Shown in pieces: positions 53,977 through 62,437 of a stretch of DNA of 64,000 nt; the first letter of the stretch is position 1; the number at the start of each line of letters is the position of its first letter. A program made the position numbers and the translations under genes. The DNA comes from Nocardioides sp. YR527 (GTDB lineage Bacteria > Actinomycetota > Actinomycetes > Propionibacteriales > Nocardioidaceae): positions 868,001-932,000 of the forward strand of contig NZ_FNFN01000001.1 of assembly GCF_900101045.1 (NCBI RefSeq), in the 5' to 3' direction. The notes under the pieces are model-generated. The model saw only the letters and a list, made by a program, of their open reading frames with translations. It did no database searches and was not told the DNA's origin.

Positions 53977-54932
53977 CAGATCTCCGCCTTCTCGCCGTCG
54001 GCGTCCTCGACCCCGTCGAGGAACTCGGCGACCTTGTCGGGGTTGTCGTCGATCCACGCCTCGGCGATGTCGGCGAGCTCCTTCCCGGACTTGTCGTGGT
54101 CGTAGTAGAACTGCCCGGCCTCGTCGGTGGTGAAGGTCAGGTTCGAGAGGAGCTCGGCAATCTCGGGGTTGTCGTCCGCGAACCCCTCGCGGGTGACGGT
54201 GCGGATCTCACCGGCGCCGCCCCAGACCTTGTCGGGGTCCTCGAGGAACGCGGCGTCGAACTGCACGGTCATCCAGTGCGGGCTCCAGCCGAGGAAGACG
54301 ATCGGCTGCCCGGCCTTCTGCGACTTCTCGACCTGGGCGAGCATGGCCGGGGTGCCGCTGGCGACCAGCTTCCAGTCCCCCAGGCCGTACGCATCCTCGT
54401 CGATCGCCTTCTGGATCGTCTCGTTGCCCGGGGAGCCGGCCTCGATGCCGTAGATCTTCTTCCCGAACCTCGCGGCGTTGGCGTCGAGGTCGGCGAGCGA
54501 CGCGATCCCGAGCTCCTCGGCGACGTCGCCGGGGATCGCCGGGGCGTACTCGGTGCCCTTCACGATCGTGGAGAGCACTTCGACGTCGCCCTCGTCGATC
54601 GGGTCGCCGAAGCTGGGCTCCTGGGAGGGCCACCAGTTGCCCAGGTAGGCGTCGATCTGGCCCGAGGAGACCGCGGTCGCCGCGTTCTCGACGGACAGGT
54701 TCTTCTTGATGCTCGCCTCGTAGCCGAGCTCCTGGAGGATCTGGACGGCGATCTCGTTCTCGACCTGGAGGTCGACCCACGGCTGCTCGGCGAGGACCAC
54801 CGAGTTCTCGGCTCCCCCGGAGTCGCTCTGGGCGAAGCCGTCACGCTCGCTCGCGGTCGTGCAGGCGGTCAGGGTGCCGGCTGTCGCCGCGATGGCGAGG
54901 GCTGCCACGGCAAGGCGTTGGGGGCGGCGCAT
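53976..54932 (-). CDS. Quaternary-amine-type substrate-binding lipoprotein (ProX/OpuAC family)
   Basis: The 318-residue precursor has a lipoprotein signal ending LTAC near residue 24. The mature domain shows the OpuAC pattern: EQPWVDLQVENEIAVQILQELGYE, DAYLGNWWPS and FLGWSPHWMTVQFD, with tryptophans that could cage a trimethylammonium or sulfonate ligand. ATG 54932 has GGAG 5 bases upstream; an in-frame ATG at 54956 lies within the operator-promoter stretch. It heads the operon ending in the TauD-type dioxygenase. Confidence 0.92.
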   Translation of the reverse strand: MRRPQRLAVAALAIAATAGTLTACTTASERDGFAQSDSGGAENSVVLAEQPWVDLQVENEIAVQILQELGYEASIKKNLSVENAATAVSSGQIDAYLGNWWPSQEPSFGDPIDEGDVEVLSTIVKGTEYAPAIPGDVAEELGIASLADLDANAARFGKKIYGIEAGSPGNETIQKAIDEDAYGLGDWKLVASGTPAMLAQVEKSQKAGQPIVFLGWSPHWMTVQFDAAFLEDPDKVWGGAGEIRTVTREGFADDNPEIAELLSNLTFTTDEAGQFYYDHDKSGKELADIAEAWIDDNPDKVAEFLDGVEDADGEKAEI

Positions 54933-54958
54933 GCATGCTCCATCCAATCGGTTCATAT

Positions 54959-54978
54959 ATGTCTAACACACTAGACAT
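54959..54978. promoter_or_regulatory. Palindromic operator before the ABC/dioxygenase operon
   Basis: ATGTCTA-ACACAC-TAGACAT is a perfect 7-6-7 palindrome, 27-46 bases upstream of ATG 54932. On the - strand TAGTGT (54973-54968) inside it may be the -10 box. The shape fits a GntR- or TetR-type repressor; none is encoded intact next to it. Confidence 0.55.
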
Positions 54979-55061
54979 TCGAACTCCGGGTGTTCCAGCG
55001 CGTTCGCACAGCGAGCAAGACCAGGATCGAGATGCTGCGATAGAGACTCTCTATAGATGGG

Positions 55062-55935
55062 TCACTGGTCGGTGAGGTCTTGGGCCAGCGCGACGAACTG
55101 CTCGACCAGCGCGTCTCCCCGTTCCTCCAACCAGACCAGAGACACGCTCACCCGCGCCGCCGGGGTCAGCGGCACGACCTTCGCGCCGGCCCGCGACGCC
55201 GCTCCGGCCATGCCTTCGGTCAGCACCGCGACCCCGGCGCGGGCCAGCACCAGCGGGATGATCGAGGCGACGTGCGCCGTCTCGATGGCGACCTCCGTGG
55301 GCAGACCGGCGGCCTCGAGGCGGGCATCGAGGAACGTACGCAGCGCCGTGCCGGCCGGCGTCGCGATCAGGCCGACCTCGGCGAGCTCCTCGATCCGGAC
55401 CTCCTCCGGCGCCTCGCCGGAGGGCGGCAGGACCGCCACCAGCTCGTGCTCGGCGAGCCGGTGCGAGCCGAACGGGCCGTGCGGCGTCGCGCCGTCGATC
55501 AGCCCCACGTCCGCCTCGCCCTTGCGCACCTGGTCCAGGACGTCGGATCGGTGCTGCGGATCCGTGACGACCACCTGCGCGGCGGGCTGGATCCGCCGGA
55601 ACTCGGCCAGCACCGGCACCAGCGGCTCGACCGCCCACACCGTGCTGGAGGTGATCCGCAGCCGGCCGAACCCCTCGTCGGAGACCGACCGGACCGCGCC
55701 GGCCGCGAGCTCGAAACCGCGTACGACCCGGCGGGCCGGGCCGAGCAGCGCCGAGCCTGCCGGGGTGAGCCGCACTCCCCTTCCGTGGCGCTCGAAGAGC
55801 GGACCGCCGAGCTCCCGTTCGAGCCCCCGCACGGCGTACGACAGCGACGGCTGGGCGACGTGGAGCCGCCGCGGCGCTGGTGAAGCTGCCCGCCTCGGCG
55901 ATGGCGAGGAAGAACTCCAGCTGTCGTCGCTCCAT
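55062..55935 (-). pseudogene. LysR-family regulator, frameshifted in the HTH
   Basis: ATG 55935 opens a normal LysR N-terminus (MERRQLEFFLAIAEAGSFTSAA). At about base 55869 the frame shifts; the expected continuation RLHVAQPSLSYAVRGLERELGG then runs in another frame to the stop at 55062, followed by a complete effector domain. One extra G, or loss of two bases, in a GCGGCGGC-like stretch explains this. The break lies in the recognition helix, so the gene would be inactive unless the shift is a sequencing error or recoded. It would be the natural regulator of a neighbouring operon. Confidence 0.85.
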
Positions 55936-55947
55936 GGCCCGAGGGTA

Positions 55948-56106
55948 AGGGCCCGGCCAGGGATTCGGCGGCGCTCCGCGCCGCCATGGCACGCACTCGG
56001 CGGCGTTGCCCCGCCTCGAAATGCCCCGGCATGCCTTCAGCGGGGCGCCTTGCCGAGCACGCACCCTGACGACGCGAAGCATCCCCCGAATCCCTGGCCG
56101 GGCCCT
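55948..56106. repeat. 159-bp structured element with 21-bp terminal inverted repeats
   Basis: AGGGCCCGGCCAGGGATTCGG (55948-55968, 21 bases, here described in parts) is matched exactly by its reverse complement at 56086-56106. Inside, GGCGGCGC-TCC-GCGCCGCC (55967-55985) forms a tight hairpin, and CTCGGCGGCGTTGCCCCGC-like sequence pairs imperfectly with GCGGGGCGCCTTGCCGAG. It fills most of the gap between the LysR remnant and the epimerase gene. It could be a MITE-like element or a structured RNA. Confidence 0.65.
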
Positions 56107-56143
56107 AACCCGACCGGTCACCGAGCCGTACCGACCACCTCGA

Positions 56144-56149
56144 TAGCCT
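56144..56149 (+). promoter_or_regulatory. Putative -10 element (TAGCCT) of a leaderless promoter
   Basis: TAGCCT ends 6 bases before GTG 56156 of the aldose epimerase gene. No Shine-Dalgarno sequence precedes the start. Confidence 0.5.
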
Positions 56150-56155
56150 GTCAGC

Positions 56156-57061
56156 GTGCTGAGACCGAGTGGAGAGCAGTTCACGATCGACGGCGGGGGC
56201 TACTCCGCGACGGTGACCGAGAGTGGCGGCGCGCTGCGCCTGCTGTCCTACGAGGGGCGGGAGCTGATCGCGGGCTTCGGCGACGACGAGCAGTCCAGCG
56301 GCGGCAGGGGTCAGCTGCTGGCGCCGTGGCCCAACCGGATCCGCGACGGCCGCTACGAGTTCGGCGGAAAGAGCTACCAGCTCGGGGTCACCGAGGTCGC
56401 GCGCAACAACGCCTCCCACGGGCTGGTGCGGTGGGCGCAGTGGCTGCCCATCGAGGAGGCCAAGAGCTCGATCACCCTGGCCACCCGGCTGATGGCGCAG
56501 AGCGGCTATCCGTGGACGCTGGATCTCGAGGTGACGTACGCGATCGGGCCCGACGGGCTCACCGTGACCCAGTCGGCGACCAACCACGCCGACTCCCCCG
56601 CGCCGTACGCCGTCGGCGCCCACCCCTATCTCACCGCCGGGACAGGCCCGGTCGACGCCTGGACGCTCACCCTCCCGGCGCGGACCCGGCTGCTCTCCGA
56701 CCCCGAGCGCAAGCTGCCCACCACCAGCGAGCCGACGGCCGGCACCGACTACGACTTCACCTCCGCCAAGCCCGTCGGCGACGTCGTCCTCGACCACGCC
56801 TTCACCGATCTCGTCCGCGGCGAGGACGGCCGGGCGACGGTCACCGCCGTCGGGCCCGACGGCGGTGTCGCGCTCTGGGTCGACGAGCGCCACCCGTGGC
56901 TGATGGTCTACAGCGCCGACGACCAGTCACCCGCACGCGGCGGTCTCGCCGTCGAGCCGATGACCGCTCCCCCGGACGCGTTCAACTCCGGCACCGACCT
57001 GATCGCGCTCGCCCCCGACGAGCGCCTCGAGGTCACCTGGGGCATCACCGCGCTCCGATGA
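56156..57061 (+). CDS. Aldose 1-epimerase family protein
   Basis: The 301-residue protein has the galactose mutarotase-like fold: GQLLAPWPNRIRDGRYEFGGKSYQL, the catalytic-site His in NNASHGLVRWAQW and in YAVGAHPYLTAG, and the late LAVEPMTAPPDAFNSG. It interconverts sugar anomers or a related hexose derivative. Its stop overlaps the next gene (ATGA), so it is translated with an ABC ATPase and a membrane protein whose connection to sugars is not obvious. Confidence 0.9.
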   Translation: MLRPSGEQFTIDGGGYSATVTESGGALRLLSYEGRELIAGFGDDEQSSGGRGQLLAPWPNRIRDGRYEFGGKSYQLGVTEVARNNASHGLVRWAQWLPIEEAKSSITLATRLMAQSGYPWTLDLEVTYAIGPDGLTVTQSATNHADSPAPYAVGAHPYLTAGTGPVDAWTLTLPARTRLLSDPERKLPTTSEPTAGTDYDFTSAKPVGDVVLDHAFTDLVRGEDGRATVTAVGPDGGVALWVDERHPWLMVYSADDQSPARGGLAVEPMTAPPDAFNSGTDLIALAPDERLEVTWGITALR

Positions 57062-57696
57062 GCTTGCTGAGGGTCTCCGGACTCAGCAGGACCTACGGCG
57101 AGCACGCCGTCCTCGACGGACTCGATCTGACCCTCGAGCCCGGACAGGCGATCGCCCTCACCGGGGCGAACGGGTCCGGGAAGTCGACCCTGCTGCGCTG
57201 CGTCGCCGGCGTCGACGAGCCGACGAACGGCGAGGTGCTGCTCGACGAGAAGGCATACGACGAACGCTCCGCGCAGGTGCGCTGGGACGTCGCCACGCTC
57301 CTCGACGACCTGGACCTCTTCCCCGACCTCGCGGTCGTCGAGCATCTCGACCTCCTCGCCCACGCCCACCGGGTAGAGGACCCCACGGGCACGGTCGACA
57401 GCGTGCTCGAGGAGGTGGGCCTGACCGACCAGGCGAGCCAGCTGCCCGGCTCGCTCTCCTCGGGCCAGCGTCAACGCCTCGCCCTGGCGTCGCTGCTGGT
57501 GCGACCGCGGCGGCTCCTCCTGCTCGACGAGCCCGAGCAGCGTCTCGACGCCGAGGGCGTCGGCTGGCTCGCCGGACTCCTCGCACGCGAGAAGGAGGCC
57601 GGCGTCGGGATCCTGTTCGCCAGCCACCATCCGGCCGTCGTCGAGGCCGTGGCCGACGAGGTCGTACGCCTCGGGTCCTCGCCCGACATCGCATGA
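57058..57696 (+). CDS. ABC transporter ATP-binding protein
   Basis: The 212-residue ATPase has Walker A GANGSGKST, signature LSSGQRQRLALASL and Walker B LLLLDEPEQRLD. Its closest look is the CcmA/export-type small ATPases. ATGA overlaps join it to the epimerase gene upstream and to the large membrane protein downstream, which is presumably its partner. Confidence 0.9.
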   Translation: MSLLRVSGLSRTYGEHAVLDGLDLTLEPGQAIALTGANGSGKSTLLRCVAGVDEPTNGEVLLDEKAYDERSAQVRWDVATLLDDLDLFPDLAVVEHLDLLAHAHRVEDPTGTVDSVLEEVGLTDQASQLPGSLSSGQRQRLALASLLVRPRRLLLLDEPEQRLDAEGVGWLAGLLAREKEAGVGILFASHHPAVVEAVADEVVRLGSSPDIA

Positions 57697-59141
57697 GCAA
57701 CGAGGCCCCGACACCCGCCGAGATCCGCGGGCTGATCCGATCCTGGCGTCGCGGCCGGGCGACGGCACCCTGGGGAGAGATGCTCTACCAGGCATACCTC
57801 GGCCTTCTCACCGTCCTCGTCTACGGCTCCGGGCTGGTGAGCGCGGTGGTCAACGCCGGGCAGGCCGTTGCGGCGTGCACCGGCCAGACGTGCGTCGGGA
57901 CGCGCACCGCAGGACCGGTTCTCGTCGTGCTGATCTGGCTGGCGCTGGGCGCCGCGGTGCTTCGTCTCCTGGGGCCGCTGATGGCGTCTCCGGCGACTTC
58001 GGCGATGGTGCTCTCGACGCCGGTGGACCGCGGGCGGTGGTTGCGGCGCCAGTACTGGGCCATGCTGGTGCTCGCCGCTGTGACCGCTGCGGCCCTGGCG
58101 GCCCTCGCGGCCGTGACGGCGGGATGGCCGCTGTCCACGGTCGGCGCGCTGGCACTGGCGGCAGCTGCGCTGGCGTCGATGACGTACGCGGCCGGGGCCG
58201 TGGCGCAGTCACGAACCCGTTCGGTCTGGCGGATGATCGGGCCGATCACCGCCCTCGCGGCCCTCGCCGCTCTGGCCCTCGTGGCCGCCGGGATCACCAG
58301 CGGGTTCGCACCGCCCGCCGGCGAGCGGTGGTGGCTGGCACCCGCTGCGACGGCACCGCTCGCCGGTACAGTGGCCGCGCTCGGTCACCGCCGCCTCGGC
58401 GAGCTCCGTCGCCGTGACCTCACCCGCGGGCACGGGTTGGCGAACGGGCTCTCCGGTGCACTCGCCGGGCTCGACACCGCTCTGGCCTACGACGTCGTGC
58501 TGCAGCACACCAGCGGCCAGCGCGCTGTCGTTCGGCCCCGGCGTCCGCGCGGGCCGAAGGGGCCGCTGGCGCTGGTCACGGCCGACGTCATCAGGCTGGG
58601 CCGGGCACCGCTGCGCGTGCTGGTCCTGGCTGCGGCTGTCGTGCCGGCGTACGCCCTCGAGGAGGCCGGGGCCGGCGCGCTGACCGTGCCGGTGATGGTC
58701 GTGATCGGGTTCTGGGCCGCCGTCCCGTTCGGCGCCGGCCTGCGGGTGCTGTCCCGCTCGAGCGGGCTCGTCCGGCTGTTGGGAGCCCGGTCCTGGCAGC
58801 TTCGGCTCGGGGCTCTCGTCGTGCCGACGGCGCTGCTGGTGGCGTACGGCCTGGGCTGCCTGTGGGCGCTGCCGCATCCGCTGCTGGCGCCCGCTGTCGG
58901 CCTCGGTGCACTGGCGGCGTGGACGCGGTGGCTGTCAGCGCCGCCACCGGACTACGCCTCGGTGATGGTCTCGACGCCGATGGGCGCCATGCCGGTCACG
59001 CTCTTCACCAATGCGGCCCGAGGCTTCGACATCGCCGGGTTGGTGAGCATCCCGACGCTGTTCGCCCCTGACGCGACCGGGGCCACGATCTCGCTGGCGC
59101 TCTCGGCGATCACTCTCGCGGTCCTCGTCGCCCGGCGCTGA
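57693..59141 (+). CDS. Polytopic membrane protein, probable ABC-2-like partner (DUF6297-like)
   Basis: The 482-residue protein has about ten or more Ala/Leu/Val-rich helices, with soluble Arg-rich stretches at 8-25 ([17 protein letters not shown]) and around 270-290. Two similar segments, AMVLSTPVDRGRWLRRQ and VMVSTPMGAMPVTL, mark the two halves as an internal duplication. No catalytic motif is seen. It is coupled to the ABC ATPase and likely forms an exporter with it. Confidence 0.78.
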   Translation: MSNEAPTPAEIRGLIRSWRRGRATAPWGEMLYQAYLGLLTVLVYGSGLVSAVVNAGQAVAACTGQTCVGTRTAGPVLVVLIWLALGAAVLRLLGPLMASPATSAMVLSTPVDRGRWLRRQYWAMLVLAAVTAAALAALAAVTAGWPLSTVGALALAAAALASMTYAAGAVAQSRTRSVWRMIGPITALAALAALALVAAGITSGFAPPAGERWWLAPAATAPLAGTVAALGHRRLGELRRRDLTRGHGLANGLSGALAGLDTALAYDVVLQHTSGQRAVVRPRRPRGPKGPLALVTADVIRLGRAPLRVLVLAAAVVPAYALEEAGAGALTVPVMVVIGFWAAVPFGAGLRVLSRSSGLVRLLGARSWQLRLGALVVPTALLVAYGLGCLWALPHPLLAPAVGLGALAAWTRWLSAPPPDYASVMVSTPMGAMPVTLFTNAARGFDIAGLVSIPTLFAPDATGATISLALSAITLAVLVARR

Positions 59142-59145
59142 ATCC

Positions 59146-60360
59146 TCAGCGATCGCACTCCAGCATCCCGATGTCGAACGCATCGGCCATCGCCGCGTAG
59201 CCGGCGTCGCTGGGGTGGAGGTGGTCCCCGGAGTCGTACGCCGGCAGGAAACGCGCCGGTCGCGCGGGGTCACGCGTGGCCGTGTCGAAGTCGACGACGC
59301 CGTCGAACTCACCGGAGGTGAGGATCCACTCGTTGACCGCGACCCGCACCCGGTCGCGCGCGGGGGTGTAGCGGCTGCCGCCCTCGTACGGGGTGAGGCT
59401 GGCGCCGATGACGCACACGTCCTCGGCATGCGCCTGGGCGATCAGCTCGCGGTAGGCCTCGATCAGGTCGGAGGCATCGTCGGCGTCGTCCCAGCGGATG
59501 TCGTTGATCCCCGCCAGCAGCACGACCGTGGAGACGCCGGGCTGGTCCAGGGCGTCTCGCCGGAAGCGGTCCAGGCCCCGCTGGCCACCGGTGCTGTCGA
59601 CGAGCACGCGGTTGGCGGAGATGCCCTCGTTCATCATCCCGAACCGGCCGGCGAACGAGCTCGCCGCCACTCGGTCGGCCAGCACGTCGGGATAGCGCCG
59701 GTCGGCTCCGACGGTGGAGCCGTTGCCGTCGGTGATCGAGTCGCCGAAGAGCACCACGGTCTTGACCCGGCGCGGCTTCTCGACCACGACACTCTCGACC
59801 CAGTACCAGCTGGAGATCTCCGTCATGAACGCCGCACCCGACTCCTGGCCGGCCACGTCGGCACCTTCTGCCTCAGAGACGTAGGAGGTCTGCGTGGCCA
59901 CGTCGTGCCCGGTGATCGGGCCGCTCTCGCCGACGACGTGGAAGCTCACCGCGAGGGTCGTGTCGGCCGGAACGGTCGCGTCGACCGGGTCGCTGAGCAC
60001 CTCGGTGCCGGGGGCGACGGTGACCTGGTCGCGACCGTCGAAGGTCAGCGGCCGGTTCGTGCCGGACACCACCGCGGCTCCGTCCGCGGCCAGACCGAGG
60101 TGTGCCGAGGTGAACGTCACCGGACGATCCCCGAACACGTTGGACAGGGTGATGCGGACGCCGGATCCACCCAGCGAGGTGTGCACCAGGTTGCGCACCG
60201 ACCGGTCCCGCAAGCCGGCGGCGCCGGTCTGACCGCCCACCTCGTCGGCCGAGGCGCCCCAGGTGCCGACCGGATGCACCGGCGCGGCCTGCGCGGGCAT
60301 GGTCGAGGCCAGCGTGAGCACGGCCGCCAATGCCGCGAAAGCACGAGTCCATGAGATCAC
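59146..60360 (-). CDS. Secreted SGNH/GDSL hydrolase
   Basis: The 404-residue precursor has a signal peptide cleaved after about residue 26 (LTLASTMPAQA-APVHP). After a beta-rich N-terminal part come the SGNH blocks: FGDSITDG (Ser), GISANRVL (Gly), GINDI (Asn) and DHLHPSDAGY (Asp/His). The architecture matches exported actinobacterial esterases acting on acylated carbohydrates. TAGCGT ends 6 bases before GTG 60360, suggesting a leaderless mRNA. It converges closely on the membrane protein gene. Confidence 0.9.
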   Translation of the reverse strand: MISWTRAFAALAAVLTLASTMPAQAAPVHPVGTWGASADEVGGQTGAAGLRDRSVRNLVHTSLGGSGVRITLSNVFGDRPVTFTSAHLGLAADGAAVVSGTNRPLTFDGRDQVTVAPGTEVLSDPVDATVPADTTLAVSFHVVGESGPITGHDVATQTSYVSEAEGADVAGQESGAAFMTEISSWYWVESVVVEKPRRVKTVVLFGDSITDGNGSTVGADRRYPDVLADRVAASSFAGRFGMMNEGISANRVLVDSTGGQRGLDRFRRDALDQPGVSTVVLLAGINDIRWDDADDASDLIEAYRELIAQAHAEDVCVIGASLTPYEGGSRYTPARDRVRVAVNEWILTSGEFDGVVDFDTATRDPARPARFLPAYDSGDHLHPSDAGYAAMADAFDIGMLECDR

Positions 60361-60366
60361 GAGGAC

Positions 60367-60372
60367 ACGCTA
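60367..60372 (-). promoter_or_regulatory. Putative -10 element of a leaderless promoter
   Basis: On the - strand TAGCGT ends 6 bases before GTG 60360 of the GDSL hydrolase gene. Confidence 0.45.
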
Positions 60373-60451
60373 GGCCTCCGTGGGCGCCGCGATCATGGGT
60401 TCGGGCGAGTCTTCCCCGAAGCGTAGTAAATGGTTCGCCGGAGGGTCGCTG

Positions 60452-60919
60452 CTAGGACAGTTCTTCGGCCAGCTTGCGCAGCGTACGGACGGCCTTCTTC
60501 GACGAGCCGCCGTCGGAGGCCTGGATGCCGAGGACGGAGATGTTGTGGCCCGAGGCGAGGTCGATGTTGGGCCAGGGCGCGCCGCGGGGGAAGTTGATCG
60601 CGAGGACCTCGGCCCACTCCAGGTCACGGCGCTTGAAGCCGTTGACGACGGTCAGGCCGTCGGCACGGGCGACGACCCGCGACCGGGTCAGCGCGTACAC
60701 GCAGGTCACGATCCCGAGACCCACGGCTCCGAAGGTGAGCCGTTCGAACATGGTGACCTGGGCCTTGATCTCGGGCGTGAAACCGACCCAGACCATCGTG
60801 CACATCACCGCGAGGGCGGCCACGAGGAACCAGCCCATGACACGGGCCCCGAGCGGGCGCCAGGTGTGCGGCAGCTTCACCGGACGTTCCGATCCTGTGG
60901 GGTCAGATCCGGCAGGCAT
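60452..60919 (-). CDS. PH-domain membrane protein (Rv2120c-like)
   Basis: The 155-residue protein has two membrane helices at about 28-48 and 62-82 followed by a bacterial PH-like domain (RVVARADGLTVVNGFKRRDLEWAEVLAINFPRGAPW read in parts). Its start lies inside the hisG 3' end (17-base overlap). The same gene follows hisG in Mycobacterium tuberculosis (Rv2120c). Function is unknown. Confidence 0.85.
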   Translation of the reverse strand: MPAGSDPTGSERPVKLPHTWRPLGARVMGWFLVAALAVMCTMVWVGFTPEIKAQVTMFERLTFGAVGLGIVTCVYALTRSRVVARADGLTVVNGFKRRDLEWAEVLAINFPRGAPWPNIDLASGHNISVLGIQASDGGSSKKAVRTLRKLAEELS

Positions 60920-61802
60920 TGATCTCCGTCAGCAGGATCGCACGGGCGCCCACGGCGTAGAGGTCGTCCATCAGCTTCTGCGAGCCCTTGCTCGGCACCA
61001 TCGCGCGGACAGCGACCCAGCCCTCGCGGTGCAGCGGGCTGACCGTCGGACCCTCGAGGCCGGGCGTCATCGCGGAGGCCTCGGCGAGGAACTCGGCACG
61101 GATGTCGTAGTCCATCATCACGTAGCTGCGCGCGATCAGGACACCGTCGAGGCGGCGGCGGAAGGTCTCGTACGCGGCCGGCAGCCCTGTCGAAGCGGAG
61201 CCCGAGGCGGTCAGCTCAGCGCCCGAGCGGGTGATCACCACGGCCTCGGAGTGCATGATCGGCTCACCGAAGATCTCCAGGCCGGCCTGACGCATCGTGG
61301 AGCCGGTCTCGACCACGTCGGCGATCACGTCGGCGACGCCGAGCTGGATCGAGGTCTCGACGGCTCCGTCGAGACGGGTGACGCTCGCGTCGATCCCCTC
61401 GCGCTCCAGGAAGGCGGAGACGACCCCGACGTAGGAGGTCGCGATCCGCTTGCCGCGCAGCTCCTCGATCGAGGTGAAGGCGCCGGCGCGGCCGGCGAAG
61501 TGGAACCGGCTGCGGCCGAAACCGAGCCCGACGACCTCGTCGGCCTTGGCGCCGGAGTCGAGGAGGAGGTCGCGGCCGGTGATGCCGATGTCGAGGGTGC
61601 CCTCGCCGACGTAGAGCGCGATGTCGCGCGGACGCAGGTAGAAGAACTCGACGCCGTTCTCCTCGTCGATGAGGGTCAGGCGCTTGGAGTCCTCGCGCTG
61701 GCGGTAGCCCGCCTCGCGCAGCAGCTCGGAGGCGGCGACGGAGAGCGAGCCCTTGTTGGGCACGGCGATCCGGAGCATGCCCTCCGCGGATGTTTCAGTC
61801 AT
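60903..61802 (-). CDS. hisG: ATP phosphoribosyltransferase, long form
   Basis: The 299-residue enzyme joins ATP and PRPP in the first step of histidine synthesis. It begins LRIAVPNKGSLSVAASELLREAGY and has the PRPP loop DGAVETSIQLGVADVIADVVETGST (read in parts). The C-terminal ~80 residues (GPTVSPLHREGWVAVRAMVPSKGSQKLMDDLYAVGA) form the regulatory ACT-like domain that binds histidine. It is 9 bases downstream of hisE. Confidence 0.97.
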   Translation of the reverse strand: MTETSAEGMLRIAVPNKGSLSVAASELLREAGYRQREDSKRLTLIDEENGVEFFYLRPRDIALYVGEGTLDIGITGRDLLLDSGAKADEVVGLGFGRSRFHFAGRAGAFTSIEELRGKRIATSYVGVVSAFLEREGIDASVTRLDGAVETSIQLGVADVIADVVETGSTMRQAGLEIFGEPIMHSEAVVITRSGAELTASGSASTGLPAAYETFRRRLDGVLIARSYVMMDYDIRAEFLAEASAMTPGLEGPTVSPLHREGWVAVRAMVPSKGSQKLMDDLYAVGARAILLTEINACRI

Positions 61803-61811
61803 GAGTGATCC

Positions 61812-62075
61812 CTACAGGTGTGAGTAGACGTCGTCGATCGAGATGCCGCTGGCGAGCATGAGCACCTGGGCGTGGTAGAGCAGCTGGGAGATCTCCTCCG
61901 CGGTCGCTTCCTTGCCCTCGTACTCGGCCGCCATCCAGGACTCGGCGGCCTCCTCGACCAGCTTCTTCCCGATCGCATGGACCCCGGCGTCGAGCTGTGC
62001 CACGGTGCCGGATCCTTCAGGTCGGGTCCGGGCCTTCTCGCTCAGCTCGGCCCAGAGCTCGTCGAACGTCTTCAC
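61812..62075 (-). CDS. hisE: Phosphoribosyl-ATP pyrophosphatase
   Basis: The 87-residue MazG-like enzyme hydrolyses PR-ATP, the second histidine step. It contains [46 protein letters not shown] in two metal-binding helices (read in parts). GTG 62075 gives the usual HisE length; open frame upstream to 62156 is not conserved. TAGTCT 8 bases upstream suggests a leaderless start. Confidence 0.95.
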   Translation of the reverse strand: MKTFDELWAELSEKARTRPEGSGTVAQLDAGVHAIGKKLVEEAAESWMAAEYEGKEATAEEISQLLYHAQVLMLASGISIDDVYSHL

Positions 62076-62083
62076 GAGCGTCA

Positions 62084-62089
62084 AGACTA
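62084..62089 (-). promoter_or_regulatory. Putative -10 element of hisE-hisG
   Basis: On the - strand TAGTCT ends 8 bases before GTG 62075, with no Shine-Dalgarno sequence between. Confidence 0.45.
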
Positions 62090-62128
62090 GGCCGTACGCG
62101 ACCCTGCCCCCGAATCGTCTCAGCGAAT

Positions 62129-62148
62129 CCATAGCAGTTCTGCTATGG
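62129..62148. promoter_or_regulatory. Palindromic operator before the XRE gene
   Basis: CCATAGCAG-TT-CTGCTATGG is a perfect 20-base palindrome. A second, partial copy (CATAGCAGAACTGCGATA, 62154-62171) follows and touches the -10-like TACCTT (62170-62175), which ends 7 bases before ATG 62183. Two tandem sites over a promoter fit autorepression by the XRE protein; the first also lies upstream of hisE. Confidence 0.6.
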
Positions 62149-62182
62149 ACAGGCATAGCAGAACTGCGATACCTTCGATTTC

Positions 62183-62437
62183 ATGAGCCCCGACGACGAG
62201 GACACCGCGTTCTACGTCGGGATCGCCGCACAGGTCACCGAGCACCGGGTCGCGCGGGGCCTGTCCCAGCGCGAGCTCGCCGAGCTCTGCGGGACGACCC
62301 AGTCGGCGATCGCTCGGCTGGAGTCCGGCTCCCGCCCACCCAAGATCGACACCCTCCTCCGAGTGGCCGCCGCCCTCGACTGCCGCCTCGAGGTCGGCTT
62401 CCACGCCCGCACCCGAGCCCACAGGAGCACACCATGA
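62183..62437 (+). CDS. XRE-family transcriptional regulator
   Basis: The 84-residue protein is almost only a HTH_3 domain: VTEHRVARGLSQRELAELCGTTQSAIARLESGSRPPKIDTLLRVAAALDCRLEVGF (read in parts). It resembles HigA/HipB-type antitoxin regulators. Its stop overlaps the start of a membrane protein gene (ATGA). Tandem palindromic sites cover its promoter. Confidence 0.88.
   Translation: MSPDDEDTAFYVGIAAQVTEHRVARGLSQRELAELCGTTQSAIARLESGSRPPKIDTLLRVAAALDCRLEVGFHARTRAHRSTP

Noticed and set aside
55051..56184. A 377-codon frame covering the LysR region
   Set aside because: Only its part near 55870-55935 encodes LysR sequence; the rest is out of frame with the conserved domain and upstream DNA is non-coding.
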